A stretch of DNA of 64,000 nt from Streptomyces sp. DvalAA-43 (GCF_900091725.1 NZ_FMBW01000040.1:1-64000), one strand, 5' to 3'; shown: positions 48,245 through 58,041, counted from the stretch's first letter. A program made the numbers and translations. The notes: generated from the letters alone by a model not told the origin.

Positions 48245-49985
48245 GTTGTTCCTTGAATTTCTGGTTGAGTTTCTCGTGCTCGGCGGCCGTCTTGGTGAAC
48301 TGGGTCTTCTTGCCGTCGAGCGAGATGAAGAACATCCACCCGTCACGGGTGGGATTGAGCGTGGCCCGCAGGGCTTCGTCGCCCGGATTACTGATCGGGC
48401 CGGGCGGAAGGCCCGCGTGATAATAGGTGTTGTACGGGTCCGGATTGGTCCGGATCTCGTTCGACCCGATCTTGATCTTGCTCTGCTTCTTGAGGTAATT
48501 GAACGCGGAGTCGAATTCGAGCTTGCGGTTCGTGGCGATATTGTCGGGCTTCAGGCGGTTGTAGGCGACTTCGGCCATCTTGCGGAAGTCGTCATGCGTG
48601 AGCCCTTCCGCCTGGACCAGGCTGGCGACCGTGAGAACCTGCCAAGGTCCGTCCAGCTTGTACTTCCTGGCCGCGCCTTCGAGGTCGAGCTTGTCGTATT
48701 CCTCGTTGGCGCGGGAGACCATCTTCTTCAGAAGGGTCTCCGGCTTGGTCTGCTTGGTGACCGGATAGGCGGCCGGGTAAAGGAACCCCTCCAGCGGGTC
48801 CTTGATGTCCTTGTTCTTGCTCACCCAGTCGGGCAGCCCGAGTTCGGACGTCCCGGACTTGGCGACGTCCTCGGTCGTGCCCTTCTTGAGGCCCAGCTTC
48901 TTGTCGACCATCTCGTAGACGGCGACATTGCGGTAACCCTCGGGAATCACCAGAAGATTCTGGCTCTTCGGGTCGACCATCATCTTCAGGGCCTCGGCCG
49001 CGGACATCTTCTCGTGGAGGAGATAGACACCGGCCTGGATCGATTTGCCCTTGGGGTTCTCGCTCTGCGCGGAGACGAACGCGTCGACGCTCTTGACGAC
49101 ACCCTTCTTCTTCAGGATGTTGCCGATGTCGGAGCCGAAGGAACCCTTGGGGATCTCCACCTCGACCGACCCCGAGCCGCTGCCCGCGTAGTCGGGCGCC
49201 GAGCCGAACTTGTCCTTCCAGTACGAGTAACCGAAGTAACTCACCCCGCCGAGACCACCGACCAGGACCAGGGAGACGACCAGGCAGGCACAGCCGTTGC
49301 GGCTCTTCTTCTTGCCCTTGCCGCGCCGCTCGTTGCCGCCACGGCTGCCGCGACGCGACGCGCGCGAGTCGTCGTACTCGTCGCCCCTGTCGTCCTTGTC
49401 GTCGCCGTTGTCGTCAGGCGTGTCGGTGCCCGTGAAGAAGGGATGGGTCTCCTCCGGCTGGACCTCCGGGTCCCAGTCCGGGTTCTCCGCCGGGGCCTGC
49501 TGGGGAGCGGCGGCCTCACGACGGCCCGGCGGCTGCGGCGGCGGGTAGGCCTCCGGTGTGCCGTAGTAGTCGTGCGTCTCGCCGTAGCCGGCCTGCCCGG
49601 CGCCGTACGGGTCGGCCGGCTGGGCGGCGTACGGCATCCCGGCGGACTGCTGCCCGGTGTCCCAACCGCCGTTGTCGTACTGCGGCTGCTGGGGTTGCTG
49701 GGGCTGCTGCGCGTACGGGTCCTGCGGGACTCCGTAGTCAGGCTGCTGCTGATAGTGCTGCTGGGCGTACGGATCGTGCGGCTGCTGCGGCTGCTGCGCG
49801 TACGGGTCGTGCGGCTGCTGCGGCTGCTGCTGCTGCTGCGCGTACGGGTCCTGCGGGTAGGGCTGCTGCTGGCCGTACTGGTTCTGGCCGTGGGCGGACT
49901 GCTGTCCTCCCCATCCCTGGTCCCCGTACAAGGGATCCTCGGGATGCCACGGTTCGGAGCCGGGGCCCCGGCCATACTCAGTCAT
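48231..49985 (-). CDS. mltG: Endolytic murein transglycosylase with a long Q/P-rich cytoplasmic domain
   Basis: This 584-residue protein cuts new glycan strands and is thought to set glycan length. Residues 1-230 are cytoplasmic and low-complexity (DPYAQQPQQPH repeats, then acidic and basic stretches). A membrane helix (CACLVVSLVLVGGLGGVSYF, about 231-256) follows, then the extracellular YceG domain with VIPEGYRN, ASLVQAEGLT (catalytic Glu) and a C-terminal NPTRDG. The ATG at 49985 has AGGGGATCG upstream. Confidence 0.9.
   Translation of the reverse strand: MTEYGRGPGSEPWHPEDPLYGDQGWGGQQSAHGQNQYGQQQPYPQDPYAQQQQQPQQPHDPYAQQPQQPHDPYAQQHYQQQPDYGVPQDPYAQQPQQPQQPQYDNGGWDTGQQSAGMPYAAQPADPYGAGQAGYGETHDYYGTPEAYPPPQPPGRREAAAPQQAPAENPDWDPEVQPEETHPFFTGTDTPDDNGDDKDDRGDEYDDSRASRRGSRGGNERRGKGKKKSRNGCACLVVSLVLVGGLGGVSYFGYSYWKDKFGSAPDYAGSGSGSVEVEIPKGSFGSDIGNILKKKGVVKSVDAFVSAQSENPKGKSIQAGVYLLHEKMSAAEALKMMVDPKSQNLLVIPEGYRNVAVYEMVDKKLGLKKGTTEDVAKSGTSELGLPDWVSKNKDIKDPLEGFLYPAAYPVTKQTKPETLLKKMVSRANEEYDKLDLEGAARKYKLDGPWQVLTVASLVQAEGLTHDDFRKMAEVAYNRLKPDNIATNRKLEFDSAFNYLKKQSKIKIGSNEIRTNPDPYNTYYHAGLPPGPISNPGDEALRATLNPTRDGWMFFISLDGKKTQFTKTAAEHEKLNQKFKEQHGLG
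49680..49850 (-). repeat. Tandem DPYAQQ/PQQP-coding repeat in mltG
   Basis: Four imperfect copies of a DPYAQQ-(P/Q)-rich unit cover mltG residues 46-102. The DNA is tandemly repetitive and may vary in length between strains. Confidence 0.75.
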
Positions 49986-50028
49986 CGATCCCCTAGAGCC
50001 GCGAGACGCTATTCCGTCTCTTTGCTGT

Positions 50029-50051
50029 GCGGTGTTTGTTCGATACACCGC
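50029..50051 (-). terminator. Weak hairpin after ruvX
   Basis: A 7-bp stem (50029-50035 with 50045-50051) lies in the 96-bp gap between ruvX and mltG. Confidence 0.4.
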
Positions 50052-50081
50052 CGCATCGCGCGGAACGTTACCGTATCGCGA

Positions 50082-50567
50082 TCAGACAACCACTTCGACG
50101 CCTTCGCCGGGTGCCGTGCCTGACGCCCGTTCGGACTCCAGAGCGTTCTGAAGGATCACCACAGCGGCAGCTTGGTCGATGACGGATCGGCCTTTCTTGG
50201 ACTTCACGCCCGAAGCGCGCAGTCCCTGACTGGCCGTCACTGTGGTCATCCTCTCGTCCACCAGCCGTACCGGAATGGGTGCGACCGAGCGGGCGACCTC
50301 CTGGGCGAAGACCCGGATCTTGGCGGCGGCGGGTCCCTCACCGCCGCCGAGGGACCGCGGCAGGCCGATGATGATCTCGATCGGCTCGTACTCCTCGACG
50401 ATCTGCCCGAGCCGCCGGTGGGCCGCCGGGACATCACGTCCCGGAACGGTTTCCACCGGCGTGGCGAGGATCCCGTCGGGGTCGCACGAGGCGACCCCGA
50501 TCCGGGCGTCCCCGACATCGATCGCGAGACGGCGACCGCGGCGCATCTGCGTCATTCCCGTCGTCAC
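50082..50567 (-). CDS. ruvX: Holliday junction resolvase-like protein (YqgF/RuvX)
   Basis: This 161-residue RNase H-like protein has [16 protein letters not shown] (first acidic residue), GLPRSLGGG and [10 protein letters not shown]. YqgF proteins process the 5' end of 16S rRNA and may resolve junctions. The GTG start overlaps the alaS stop by four bases (GTGA), which couples it to alaS. Confidence 0.92.
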   Translation of the reverse strand: MTTGMTQMRRGRRLAIDVGDARIGVASCDPDGILATPVETVPGRDVPAAHRRLGQIVEEYEPIEIIIGLPRSLGGGEGPAAAKIRVFAQEVARSVAPIPVRLVDERMTTVTASQGLRASGVKSKKGRSVIDQAAAVVILQNALESERASGTAPGEGVEVVV

Positions 50568-53233
50568 GCCGTCTCGGTGACGAGGCGTTCGACGGCGGAG
50601 ACCGCGGCGCCGATGGCCTCCGGGTCCTGGCCGCCGCCCTGGGCGACGTCCGGCTTGCCGCCGCCACCGCCGCCGAGGGTCTTGGCCGCGGTACGGACCA
50701 GGTCACCGGCCTTGAGGCCACGCTCGCGGGCGGCCTCGTTGGTGGCGATGACGGTCAGCGGGCGGCCGTTCGCCGTGGTGAACAGGGCCACGACGGCCGG
50801 CCGGCCGCCCTGGACGCGGCCACGGACGTCGAGGACGAGCCTGCGGAGGTCGTCGGCCGACGTGCCGTCCGGGACCTGGCCGGTGACCAGGGCGACGCCG
50901 CGTACGTCCTTGGCGGACTCGGCCAGTCCGGCGGCGGCCTGGAGGACCTTCTCCGCGCGGAACTTCTCGATCTCCTTCTCGGCGTCCTTCAGCTTGCCGA
51001 GCATTCCGGCGATCTTCTCCGGCAGCTCCTCGGGGCGCCCCTTGACCAGCTCCTGCAACTGGGCGACGACCGTGTGCTCCTTGGCGAGGAAGTTGTACGC
51101 GTCGACGCCGACGAGGGCCTCGATGCGCCGCACGCCGGAACCGATGGACGACTCGCCGAGCAGCTTCACCAGACCCAGCTGGGCGGTGTTGTGGACGTGC
51201 GTACCGCCGCAGAGCTCCTTGGAGAAGTCCCCGATGGTGACGACCCGGACCCGCTCGCCGTACTTCTCGCCGAACTCGGCGATGGCGCCCTGCTTCTTGG
51301 CCTCGTCGATCGACATGACCTCGGCCTGGACGTCGAGTTCACGCGAGAGCACGTCGTTGATCTTCTGCTCGACGTCGGTCATGACCGAGCCGGGGACGGC
51401 GTTCGGCGAGCCGAAGTCGAAGCGGAAGCGGCCGGGCTGGTTCTCGGAACCGGCCTGGGCGGCCGTCGGACCGAGCGCGTCGCGCAGGGCCTGGTGCGTG
51501 AGGTGCGTGGCGGAGTGGGCGCGGGCGATGGCGCGGCGGCGCTTGACGTCGATCGAGGCGAAGGCCGGAGCGCCGACGGTGACCTCGCCGACCTGGACGA
51601 CGCCCTTGTGGACGTGGACGCCGGGGACCGGCTTCTGGACGTCGCGGACCTCGATGACGGCACCGGTGTCGAGCCTGATCCGGCCCTGGTCGGCGATCTG
51701 GCCGCCGCCCTCGGCGTAGAACGGGGTGCGGTCGAGGACGACCTCGACCTCGTCGCCCTCGGAGGCGGCCGGGGAGGACACGCCGTCGACGAGGAGCCCG
51801 ACGATGGTCGACTCCCCCTCGGTGGTGGTGTAGCCGGTGAAGTCGGTGGCGCCGGAGTTGTCGGCGACCTCGCGGTAGGCCGACAGGTCGGCGTGACCGG
51901 TCTTCTTGGCGCGGGCGTCCGCCTTGGCGCGGTCCCGCTGCTCCTTCATCAGGCGGCGGAAGCCGTCCTCGTCCACCGAGAGGCCCTGTTCTGCGGCCAT
52001 CTCCAGGGTGAGGTCGATCGGGAAGCCCCAGGTGTCGTGGAGCAGGAACGCCTTGTCGCCGGCGAGGACCTGGCCGCCGGCCGCCTTGGTCTCGGTGACG
52101 GCGGTGTCGAGGATGTTGGTGCCGCCCTTGAGCGCCTTGAGGAAGGCGGCCTCCTCGGCGAGGGCGACGGTCTCGATGCGCTTGCGGTCGGTGATCAGCT
52201 CCGGGTACTGCTGCCCCATCGTCTCGATCACGACGTCGACCAGGTCCTTGACGACCGGTCCGGTGGCGCCCATCAGGCGCATGTTGCGGACGGCGCGGCG
52301 CATGATGCGGCGCAGCACGTACCCACGGCCTTCGTTGCCGGGCGTCACGCCGTCGCCGATGAGCATCACGGAGGTGCGGATGTGGTCGGCGACCACGCGC
52401 ATCGAGACGTCGGAGTCGTGCTTGTCGCCGTAGCGGACGCCGGTCAGCTCGGTGGCCTTGTCCATGACGACGCGCAGGGTGTCGGTCTCGTACATGTTCT
52501 GTACGCCCTGCAGGATCATGGCGAGGCGTTCCAGGCCCAGACCCGTGTCGATGTTCTTCGACGGCAGGTCGCCGAGGATCGGGAAGTCCTCCTTGCCGTC
52601 ACCGGCACCCCGCTCGTACTGCATGAAGACCAGGTTCCAGATCTCCACGTACCGCTCGTCGTTGACGGCCGGGCCGCCCTCGACGCCGAACTCGGGGCCG
52701 CGGTCGTAGTTGATCTCGGAGCAGGGGCCGCAGGGACCGGGGACGCCCATGGACCAGAAGTTGTCCTTCTTGCCCAGGCGCTGGATGCGCTCGGCGGGAA
52801 CGCCGATCTTCTCGCGCCAGATCTTCTCGGCCTCGTCGTCGTCGAGGTAGACCGTGATCCACAGCCGCTCGGGGTCGAGGCCGTAGCCACCGTCCGCCAC
52901 GGAACCGGTGAGCAGCTCCCAGGCGTAGCCGATGGCCCCTTCCTTGAAGTAGTCGCCGAAGGAGAAGTTGCCGCACATCTGGAAGAACGTGCCGTGCCGG
53001 GTGGTCTTGCCGACCTCTTCGATGTCCGGCGTACGCACGCACTTCTGCACGCTGGTGGCACGCGGGGCGGGCGGCTTGGTCTCACCGAGGAAATACGGCT
53101 TGAAGGGGACCATGCCCGCGTTGACGAGCAACAGAGTCGGGTCGTCCGCGATGAGCGACGCCGAAGGGACGACGGTGTGACCGCGCTCCTCGAAGAAGCT
53201 CAGCCAGCGGCGACGAATTTCAGCCGACTCCAT
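50564..53233 (-). CDS. alaS: Alanyl-tRNA synthetase
   Basis: This 889-residue class II synthetase charges tRNA-Ala and edits Ser and Gly errors. The aminoacylation part starts at residue 1 ([20 protein letters not shown]). The editing-domain zinc motif [15 protein letters not shown] plus [13 protein letters not shown] is intact, and the C-Ala oligomerisation domain ends with [19 protein letters not shown]. It overlaps the upstream gene by one base (TGATG). Confidence 0.97.
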   Translation of the reverse strand: MESAEIRRRWLSFFEERGHTVVPSASLIADDPTLLLVNAGMVPFKPYFLGETKPPAPRATSVQKCVRTPDIEEVGKTTRHGTFFQMCGNFSFGDYFKEGAIGYAWELLTGSVADGGYGLDPERLWITVYLDDDEAEKIWREKIGVPAERIQRLGKKDNFWSMGVPGPCGPCSEINYDRGPEFGVEGGPAVNDERYVEIWNLVFMQYERGAGDGKEDFPILGDLPSKNIDTGLGLERLAMILQGVQNMYETDTLRVVMDKATELTGVRYGDKHDSDVSMRVVADHIRTSVMLIGDGVTPGNEGRGYVLRRIMRRAVRNMRLMGATGPVVKDLVDVVIETMGQQYPELITDRKRIETVALAEEAAFLKALKGGTNILDTAVTETKAAGGQVLAGDKAFLLHDTWGFPIDLTLEMAAEQGLSVDEDGFRRLMKEQRDRAKADARAKKTGHADLSAYREVADNSGATDFTGYTTTEGESTIVGLLVDGVSSPAASEGDEVEVVLDRTPFYAEGGGQIADQGRIRLDTGAVIEVRDVQKPVPGVHVHKGVVQVGEVTVGAPAFASIDVKRRRAIARAHSATHLTHQALRDALGPTAAQAGSENQPGRFRFDFGSPNAVPGSVMTDVEQKINDVLSRELDVQAEVMSIDEAKKQGAIAEFGEKYGERVRVVTIGDFSKELCGGTHVHNTAQLGLVKLLGESSIGSGVRRIEALVGVDAYNFLAKEHTVVAQLQELVKGRPEELPEKIAGMLGKLKDAEKEIEKFRAEKVLQAAAGLAESAKDVRGVALVTGQVPDGTSADDLRRLVLDVRGRVQGGRPAVVALFTTANGRPLTVIATNEAARERGLKAGDLVRTAAKTLGGGGGGKPDVAQGGGQDPEAIGAAVSAVERLVTETA

Positions 53234-53595
53234 CAGTGGTCCTCATTCCGGTTGTACGACGTGTAGGGGAGCTTGCGGTGTGCGGTGGCCTTGAGAGCCC
53301 GGTCGGGCCCGACGGGCTCGGACGCCTCGACGACGTAGTGCGGGCGGACCGGGAGGTCCTGGTCGACCGGGGCCGCCAGGCCGAGCGCCTCGCCCAGTTC
53401 GGCCTCGCGCCGGGCCATGGACTCACGGACGTCCAGGGCGAAGTCCTTGAGCTTGTGCCCCGTCTCGATCGCCCTGTCCGCGGCCTGCGCCGCAAGGCTC
53501 TCGGGGGTCAGCTGCTTGAGCTTCCGGTTGACCTTGGTGGTGGCCCAGACACCGGCGGCGGCACCGGCGGTGAACCAGAACGTACGGCGGAACAT
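53233..53595 (-). CDS. Small membrane-anchored protein upstream of alaS (DUF6167-like)
   Basis: This 120-residue protein has one N-terminal membrane segment ([18 protein letters not shown]) followed by an amphipathic helix rich in Lys/Arg and Glu. It lies between the DUF948 gene and alaS with a one-base overlap, an arrangement typical of Streptomyces. Function unknown. Confidence 0.75.
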   Translation of the reverse strand: MFRRTFWFTAGAAAGVWATTKVNRKLKQLTPESLAAQAADRAIETGHKLKDFALDVRESMARREAELGEALGLAAPVDQDLPVRPHYVVEASEPVGPDRALKATAHRKLPYTSYNRNEDH

Positions 53596-53602
53596 GGCTG
53601 CG

Positions 53603-54055
53603 TCAGTCCTTCGGTCCGCGGGGGTTTCTGCCGTTGCGCTTCCTGCCGCGCGCGGACGGCACGGTGCGGCCGACGAGCACCGAACGGCGGGCGGGTTCCG
53701 GCTCGGGGTCGGACTTGCGGCCGATGGCCCGCCGTACCCCGTAGCCGAACGCGGCGACCTTGACGAGCGGGCCGCCGAAGGTCGAGGCGACGGTGGTGGA
53801 GAGCGCGGAGGCGTTCGAGGTGACTTCCTGGACGTCCGTCGCGATCGCGTCGACCTTGTCGAGCTGGGTCCGCGCGGAGCGCACGGTGTCGGAGGCGTCG
53901 GCGAGCAGCGGGACCGCCTGCTCGGTCACGTCCGCCACGAGCTTGGTGGTCGCCCTGAGCGTCTGGGCCAGCCTCACCAGCACGACGGCGAGGAACGAAA
54001 CCAGGATCGCCCAGAAGACGGCCACCAGGATCCCGGCCACCTCTCCACCGGACAC
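53603..54055 (-). CDS. DUF948-type membrane protein
   Basis: This 150-residue protein has an N-terminal membrane helix (GGEVAGILVAVFWAILVSFL) and a long helical, coiled-coil-like domain (TQLDKVDAIATDVQEVTSNA), ending with a basic tail. The GTG at 54055 was chosen because it precedes the membrane helix and has a GAGAG site upstream. It precedes the small membrane gene by 7 bases. Function unknown; it is typical of the alaS neighbourhood in actinomycetes. Confidence 0.8.
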   Translation of the reverse strand: MSGGEVAGILVAVFWAILVSFLAVVLVRLAQTLRATTKLVADVTEQAVPLLADASDTVRSARTQLDKVDAIATDVQEVTSNASALSTTVASTFGGPLVKVAAFGYGVRRAIGRKSDPEPEPARRSVLVGRTVPSARGRKRNGRNPRGPKD

Positions 54056-54087
54056 AGTGCACCGCTCTCTAGCTTGTCGCTGTCTCT

Positions 54088-54115
54088 GTACTGTCTGTTT
54101 CTGCGTACTGTCTGT
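54088..54115. repeat. Direct repeat GTACTGTCTGT with 17-bp period
   Basis: Two exact 11-bp copies (54088-54098 and 54105-54115) lie in a pyrimidine-rich stretch between the DUF948 gene and the STAND gene. They could be a tandem regulator site. Confidence 0.5.
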
Positions 54116-54236
54116 CTCTGCTCGGTCCGGCGACGGCCGTCGCAACAGCCGATCGTCGTCCCCCGAGCCTATCGCGCCGGTGGTCGCACCCCGTACCGCA
54201 TTACCGACGGGACGGACGGGCGTTGCCCCGAGGAGA

Positions 54237-54266
54237 TTGTACGGAGAGCTTTCGTACCAGTACCCT
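54237..54266 (+). promoter_or_regulatory. Candidate promoter of a leaderless transcript
   Basis: TTGTAC (54237-54242) and TACCCT (54261-54266) are 18 bases apart, and the ATG at 54276 lies only 10 bases after the -10. No ribosome site precedes the ATG, so the mRNA is probably leaderless. Confidence 0.5.
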
Positions 54267-54275
54267 GCGTGTTTC

Positions 54276-56477
54276 ATGCGACGCCCCCACCGCACCGTTC
54301 CCTCCCCCCACGATCCGGGTGCCCCCACCGCCCCCGGAAATCTCTCGGCGGAACTGAACAGATTCGTGGGACGGGAGAACGAACTCGTCCGTCTCGCTCA
54401 GCTCCTGGAAGAGTCCAGGCTCGTCACCATGGTCGGCGTGGGCGGCGTGGGCAAGACCCGCTGCGCCACCCGGATCGCCGCGCTTCTGGAGAAACGGTAC
54501 TGCGACGGCGTCTGGCTGGCCGAGCTCTCCGCCATCCACGACTCCGAGCTGCTGGAACACGCGCTCATCGACGCCCTGGGGCTCACCGATCACACCAGCA
54601 GACCGCCCCGCACGACCCTCGTGGAGCACCTGGCCGGGCGCCGGCTCCTGCTGGTGGTCGACGGCTTCGAGCATCTCGTGGACGCCTGCGCCGGGCTGGT
54701 GCGGGAACTGCTGCGCCGGGCCCCGGGGCTGCGGGTGCTGGCCGTCGGACGGCTGCCGCTGGAGCTGGACGGGGAGCTCACCTTCCCGCTCCCGCCGATG
54801 ACGGACGAGGACGCGATGCTGCTCTTCGCGGAGCGGGCCGCCGCCGTGCGGCCGGACTTCCGGCTGACCGACGACAACCGCGCCACCACCCTGGAGCTGT
54901 GCCGCCGCCTGGACGGAATCCCGCTCGCGCTGGAACTCGCCGCCGGGCGGCTGCGCGCCCTGTCCACCGCCCAGGTGCTGCAACGTCTGGACGACCGCTT
55001 CCGGCTGCTGACCGGTTCGAGCCGCAGCGCGCAGGCACGCCATCAGACGCTCCGTACGGCCATCGGCTGGAGCCACGAGCTGTGCGCTCCGGAACAGCGG
55101 CTGCTCTGGGCACGGCTCTCGGTGTTCGCCGGGCAGTTCGATCTGGAGGCCGTCGAGTACATCTGCAGCGGCGCCGATCTGCCGGCCGAGTCGGTGCTCG
55201 ATGTGCTCTCCGCGCTGCTGGCGCAGTCCGTCGTGCTGCGCGAGGACGCGGCGCACGGCACCCGCTACCGGATGCTGGACACGGTGCGGGAGTACGGCGC
55301 CGAGTGGCTGGCGGCCACCGATGACACGGACCGGCTGCGGCGCCGTCACCGGGACTGGTTCCTGGGTCTCGCGACCTGGTGCGAGCTCGACTGGTTCAGT
55401 CAGCGGCAGGGCGAGGTGGCCGCACGGGCCGGGAGCGAGCTGCCGAATCTGCGGCGGGCGATGGAGTATTCGCTGGAGAGTCCGGGCGAGGCCCATCTCG
55501 CCCAGTATCTGGCCGGCACCCTGTGGTTCCTCTGGGTGGGCTGCGGGCGGCTCTCGGAGGGCCGGCACTGGCTGGACCATGTACTGGAGGAGGACACCCC
55601 GTACGACTCCTCGCGGCTGAAGGCGCTGTGGGTGCTCGGGTACGTGGCCGTGCTCCAGGGCGACGCGGTCGGTGCGGTCGCCTCGCTGCAGGAGTGCCGG
55701 GACGCGGCGGAGCGGGCCGACGACGCCACGGCGCTCGCCTACGCGGTGCACCGGCAGGGCTGCCTGGCGCTCGTCACCGACGACCTGGCCAGGGCCAAGG
55801 AGCTGCTGGAGGACGCGCTGCGCCGCTATCAGGAGCTCGGCGAGCTGAACAGCAACGTGCTGATGGGCCAGGTCGAGCTCGCGATGGCGGTCGGTTTCCA
55901 CGGGGATCTGGACGGGGCCGCCACGATCTGCGAGGAGGTCCGGGAGATCTGCGAGGACCACGGGGAGCGCTGGACCCTGTCGTACGCGCTGTACGTGCTG
56001 GCCTTCGCGGCCCTCCAGCGCGACCGGCCGGACCGGGCGCGGGAACTGCTCGGTCAGTCGCTGACGATCAGCCACGCCTTCCACGATCTGCTCGGATCGG
56101 TGCTCGCCCTGGAGCTGCTGGCGCTGGTCACGGCGATCGAGGGCGACGCGGCGGAGGCGGCGGTGCTCCAGGGGGCCGCCGACCGGATCTGGCCGTCCGT
56201 GGGACTGCCGCTGTTCGGATCGGCGTACTACGGGCAGCCCCGGGTCCGCTGCGCGGAGCTGGCCCGCCGGGAACTGGGCGACGAGCGGTACGCGTCGGGA
56301 CTGCGTGCGGGTGGACAGCTGGATCCGGACGCGGCGGTGGCCAGGGCGCTGGCGAGCGGCCCCGAGGACCGCCGGGAGACATCGGCGCGGCTGCCCGGAA
56401 CGCTGCCGGGCCCGGGGAAAACACGCAGGCCCGCCGCCTCCCGTACTTCCGGGAGGGGCGGGCCCGAGCGCTGGTGA
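54276..56477 (+). CDS. STAND/AfsR-like ATPase with TPR repeats, no DNA-binding domain
   Basis: This 733-residue protein has a P-loop VGVGGVGKTR at residues 53-62 and Walker B LLLVVDGFEHL around 125-134, then an NB-ARC-like winged region (GWSHELCAPEQRLLWARLSV) and about ten TPR-like helical repeats. AfsR- and LuxR-type regulators share this ATPase-TPR core but carry an extra DNA-binding domain at one end. None is visible here: the N-terminus is 30 residues of Pro/Ser and the C-terminus ends after the TPRs. It may act through protein partners. The transcript appears leaderless, and the 3' end holds a terminator hairpin. Confidence 0.8.
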   Translation: MRRPHRTVPSPHDPGAPTAPGNLSAELNRFVGRENELVRLAQLLEESRLVTMVGVGGVGKTRCATRIAALLEKRYCDGVWLAELSAIHDSELLEHALIDALGLTDHTSRPPRTTLVEHLAGRRLLLVVDGFEHLVDACAGLVRELLRRAPGLRVLAVGRLPLELDGELTFPLPPMTDEDAMLLFAERAAAVRPDFRLTDDNRATTLELCRRLDGIPLALELAAGRLRALSTAQVLQRLDDRFRLLTGSSRSAQARHQTLRTAIGWSHELCAPEQRLLWARLSVFAGQFDLEAVEYICSGADLPAESVLDVLSALLAQSVVLREDAAHGTRYRMLDTVREYGAEWLAATDDTDRLRRRHRDWFLGLATWCELDWFSQRQGEVAARAGSELPNLRRAMEYSLESPGEAHLAQYLAGTLWFLWVGCGRLSEGRHWLDHVLEEDTPYDSSRLKALWVLGYVAVLQGDAVGAVASLQECRDAAERADDATALAYAVHRQGCLALVTDDLARAKELLEDALRRYQELGELNSNVLMGQVELAMAVGFHGDLDGAATICEEVREICEDHGERWTLSYALYVLAFAALQRDRPDRARELLGQSLTISHAFHDLLGSVLALELLALVTAIEGDAAEAAVLQGAADRIWPSVGLPLFGSAYYGQPRVRCAELARRELGDERYASGLRAGGQLDPDAAVARALASGPEDRRETSARLPGTLPGPGKTRRPAASRTSGRGGPERW
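56428..56464. terminator. Bidirectional terminator overlapping the 3' end of the STAND gene
   Basis: An imperfect stem of 14 base pairs (56428-56442 with 56451-56464, one bulged base) lies inside the last codons of the + strand gene and 31 bases beyond the rpsD stop. Confidence 0.65.
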
Positions 56478-56494
56478 GAGTGGCTGCGCCTGGA

Positions 56495-57109
56495 TCAGCG
56501 GGCGTAGTACTCGACGACGAGCTGCTCGTCGCAGATGACGGGGATTTCCTTGCGGTTCGGGTCCCGGTCAAGGCGGAAGGCCAGGGCCTTCAGGTTCACC
56601 TGCAGGTAGCGCGGGGTCTCACCGTCGGTGTCGTACCCACCCTCGCGGGCCACCTGGAAGGGGTGCTTGTCGCGGCTGCGCTCGCGGACCATCACGATGT
56701 CGTCCGGACGGACACGGAACGACGGCTTGTCGACCTTGCCACCGTTGACCTCGATGTGGCCGTGCACGACCATCTGACGGGCCTGGTAGATGGTGCGGGC
56801 GATGCCCGAACGCAGGACCAGCGCGTCGAGACGGCGCTCGAGCTCGACGACCAGCGCCTCGCCCGTCTTGCCCTCGGCCTTCTTGGCACGGTCGTAGGCG
56901 CGCGCCATCTGGCGCTCGCTGATGTCGTACTGGGCGCGCAGACGCTGCTTCTCCAGCAGACGGACCTTGTAGTCCGAGTTCTGCTTGCGGCCACGGCCGT
57001 GCTCGCCCGGCGGGTAGGGGCGGGCCTCGAAGTACTTGACGGCCTTCGGCGTCAGCGCGATGCCGAGCGCGCGGCTCTTCTTGACCTTGGGACGCGACTG
57101 GTTAGGCAC
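56495..57109 (-). CDS. rpsD: Ribosomal protein S4
   Basis: This 204-residue protein starts 30S assembly by binding 16S rRNA. It has the S4 RNA-binding domain ([20 protein letters not shown]) and lacks the N-terminal zinc-binding cysteines, so it is the zinc-independent form. The GTG start has GGAGG upstream. It stands apart from the alpha operon, as usual in actinobacteria, with only 56 bp to the divergent DUF2470 gene. Confidence 0.97.
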   Translation of the reverse strand: MPNQSRPKVKKSRALGIALTPKAVKYFEARPYPPGEHGRGRKQNSDYKVRLLEKQRLRAQYDISERQMARAYDRAKKAEGKTGEALVVELERRLDALVLRSGIARTIYQARQMVVHGHIEVNGGKVDKPSFRVRPDDIVMVRERSRDKHPFQVAREGGYDTDGETPRYLQVNLKALAFRLDRDPNRKEIPVICDEQLVVEYYAR

Positions 57110-57132
57110 GTTCTCCAGACCTCCGTTGTAGG

Positions 57133-57151
57133 TTAGGTTAGGCTCACCTTA
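57133..57151 (+). promoter_or_regulatory. Iron box (DmdR1/IdeR-type operator)
   Basis: TTAGGTTAGGCTCACCTTA differs from the consensus TTAGGTTAGGCTAACCTAA at only two positions and lies directly before the DUF2470 ribosome site (TGAGGAG, 57154-57160). In Streptomyces DmdR1 with Fe(II) blocks such sites, so the gene should be turned on when iron is scarce. It also lies 24 bases upstream of rpsD on the opposite strand. Confidence 0.85.
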
Positions 57152-57165
57152 CTTGAGGAGATCGC

Positions 57166-57999
57166 ATGTCTCGCCCGGGGAACACCAGTCACATCACGGA
57201 CAGCACTGACAGCGTCGACACCGCTCAGGGTGCCGATACGACGGAGGACCGATCAGATCGTGGTCAGCCGCGTCCCGGCGGGCTTGAAAACACTCGGATG
57301 CCGTCAGCAGCCGAGCGCACACGAACTCTCGTACAGAGTACCTGCTCGTCGGTACTGCTCGTCCCCGGGCTGGAGGCGGCCGGCTCGGACCAGCTGATGC
57401 CCCTGGCCAGGAGCGTGGGTCCGGACGGGGATCTGTTCCTGGAGCTGCCCGCGGATTCCCCGGTCGTACGGGCCGCGACGCACGCCGAGGACGACGAGCT
57501 GACGGCCGTGCTGGAGATCACGGACGTCGCCCCGGTCTCCGTCCCGCACCGCATCCGCGGCCGCGCGTGGGTCTCGGGCTGGCTCACCACCGTACCCGGC
57601 CTGTCGGGGCCCGGCCGGACGACGCTCAGGCTGGAGACGGGCGAGGTGTACGTCGACGACCTGTGGGGCGCGCAGGACGTGCGGCCGGAGGAATTCCGGG
57701 ACGCGGTGCCCGATCCGCTGGCCGGCCACGAGACGGAGCTGCTCCAGCATCTGCACGCGGCGCACGGCGAGCAGCTGGCGACGCTCTGCGGGCTGCTGGG
57801 CGAACGGTCGGCCGGTCACTGCCCGGCCCATCCGCCCGCCGTCGTACCACTCGCACTCGACCGGTACGGGCTGCGGCTGCGGCTGTGCGAGGACCGGGGG
57901 CGGTGCTACGACGCGCGCTTCGAGTTCCCCGATCCGGTGTGCGACGTCATCGAGCTGAGCCAGGCCATGCACACGCTCTTCGAGGCCGCGGCGCGCTGA
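57166..57999 (+). CDS. Iron-box-controlled DUF2470 protein
   Basis: This 277-residue protein has an N-terminal split-barrel-like domain (about residues 75-160) and a C-terminal DUF2470 region (HLHAAHGEQLATLCGLLGER, VPLALDRYGLRLRL), the architecture of HugZ-type heme-utilisation proteins and related flavin/heme-binding proteins. Residues 1-45 are Ser/Thr/Asp-rich. Its start is fixed by TGAGGAG five bases upstream, and the iron box fits a role in heme or iron use. The catalytic residues of heme oxygenases were not identified. Confidence 0.8.
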   Translation: MSRPGNTSHITDSTDSVDTAQGADTTEDRSDRGQPRPGGLENTRMPSAAERTRTLVQSTCSSVLLVPGLEAAGSDQLMPLARSVGPDGDLFLELPADSPVVRAATHAEDDELTAVLEITDVAPVSVPHRIRGRAWVSGWLTTVPGLSGPGRTTLRLETGEVYVDDLWGAQDVRPEEFRDAVPDPLAGHETELLQHLHAAHGEQLATLCGLLGERSAGHCPAHPPAVVPLALDRYGLRLRLCEDRGRCYDARFEFPDPVCDVIELSQAMHTLFEAAAR

Positions 58000-58041
58000 A
58001 GGAGGCACGGCACACCGAACGGGGCGCGGCCCCGCCCGGCC

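Noticed and set aside
54201..56084. 627-residue - strand frame opposite the STAND gene
   Set aside because: Shadow frame; Gln/Arg/Pro-rich and without domains, while the + strand protein has a P-loop and TPR pattern.
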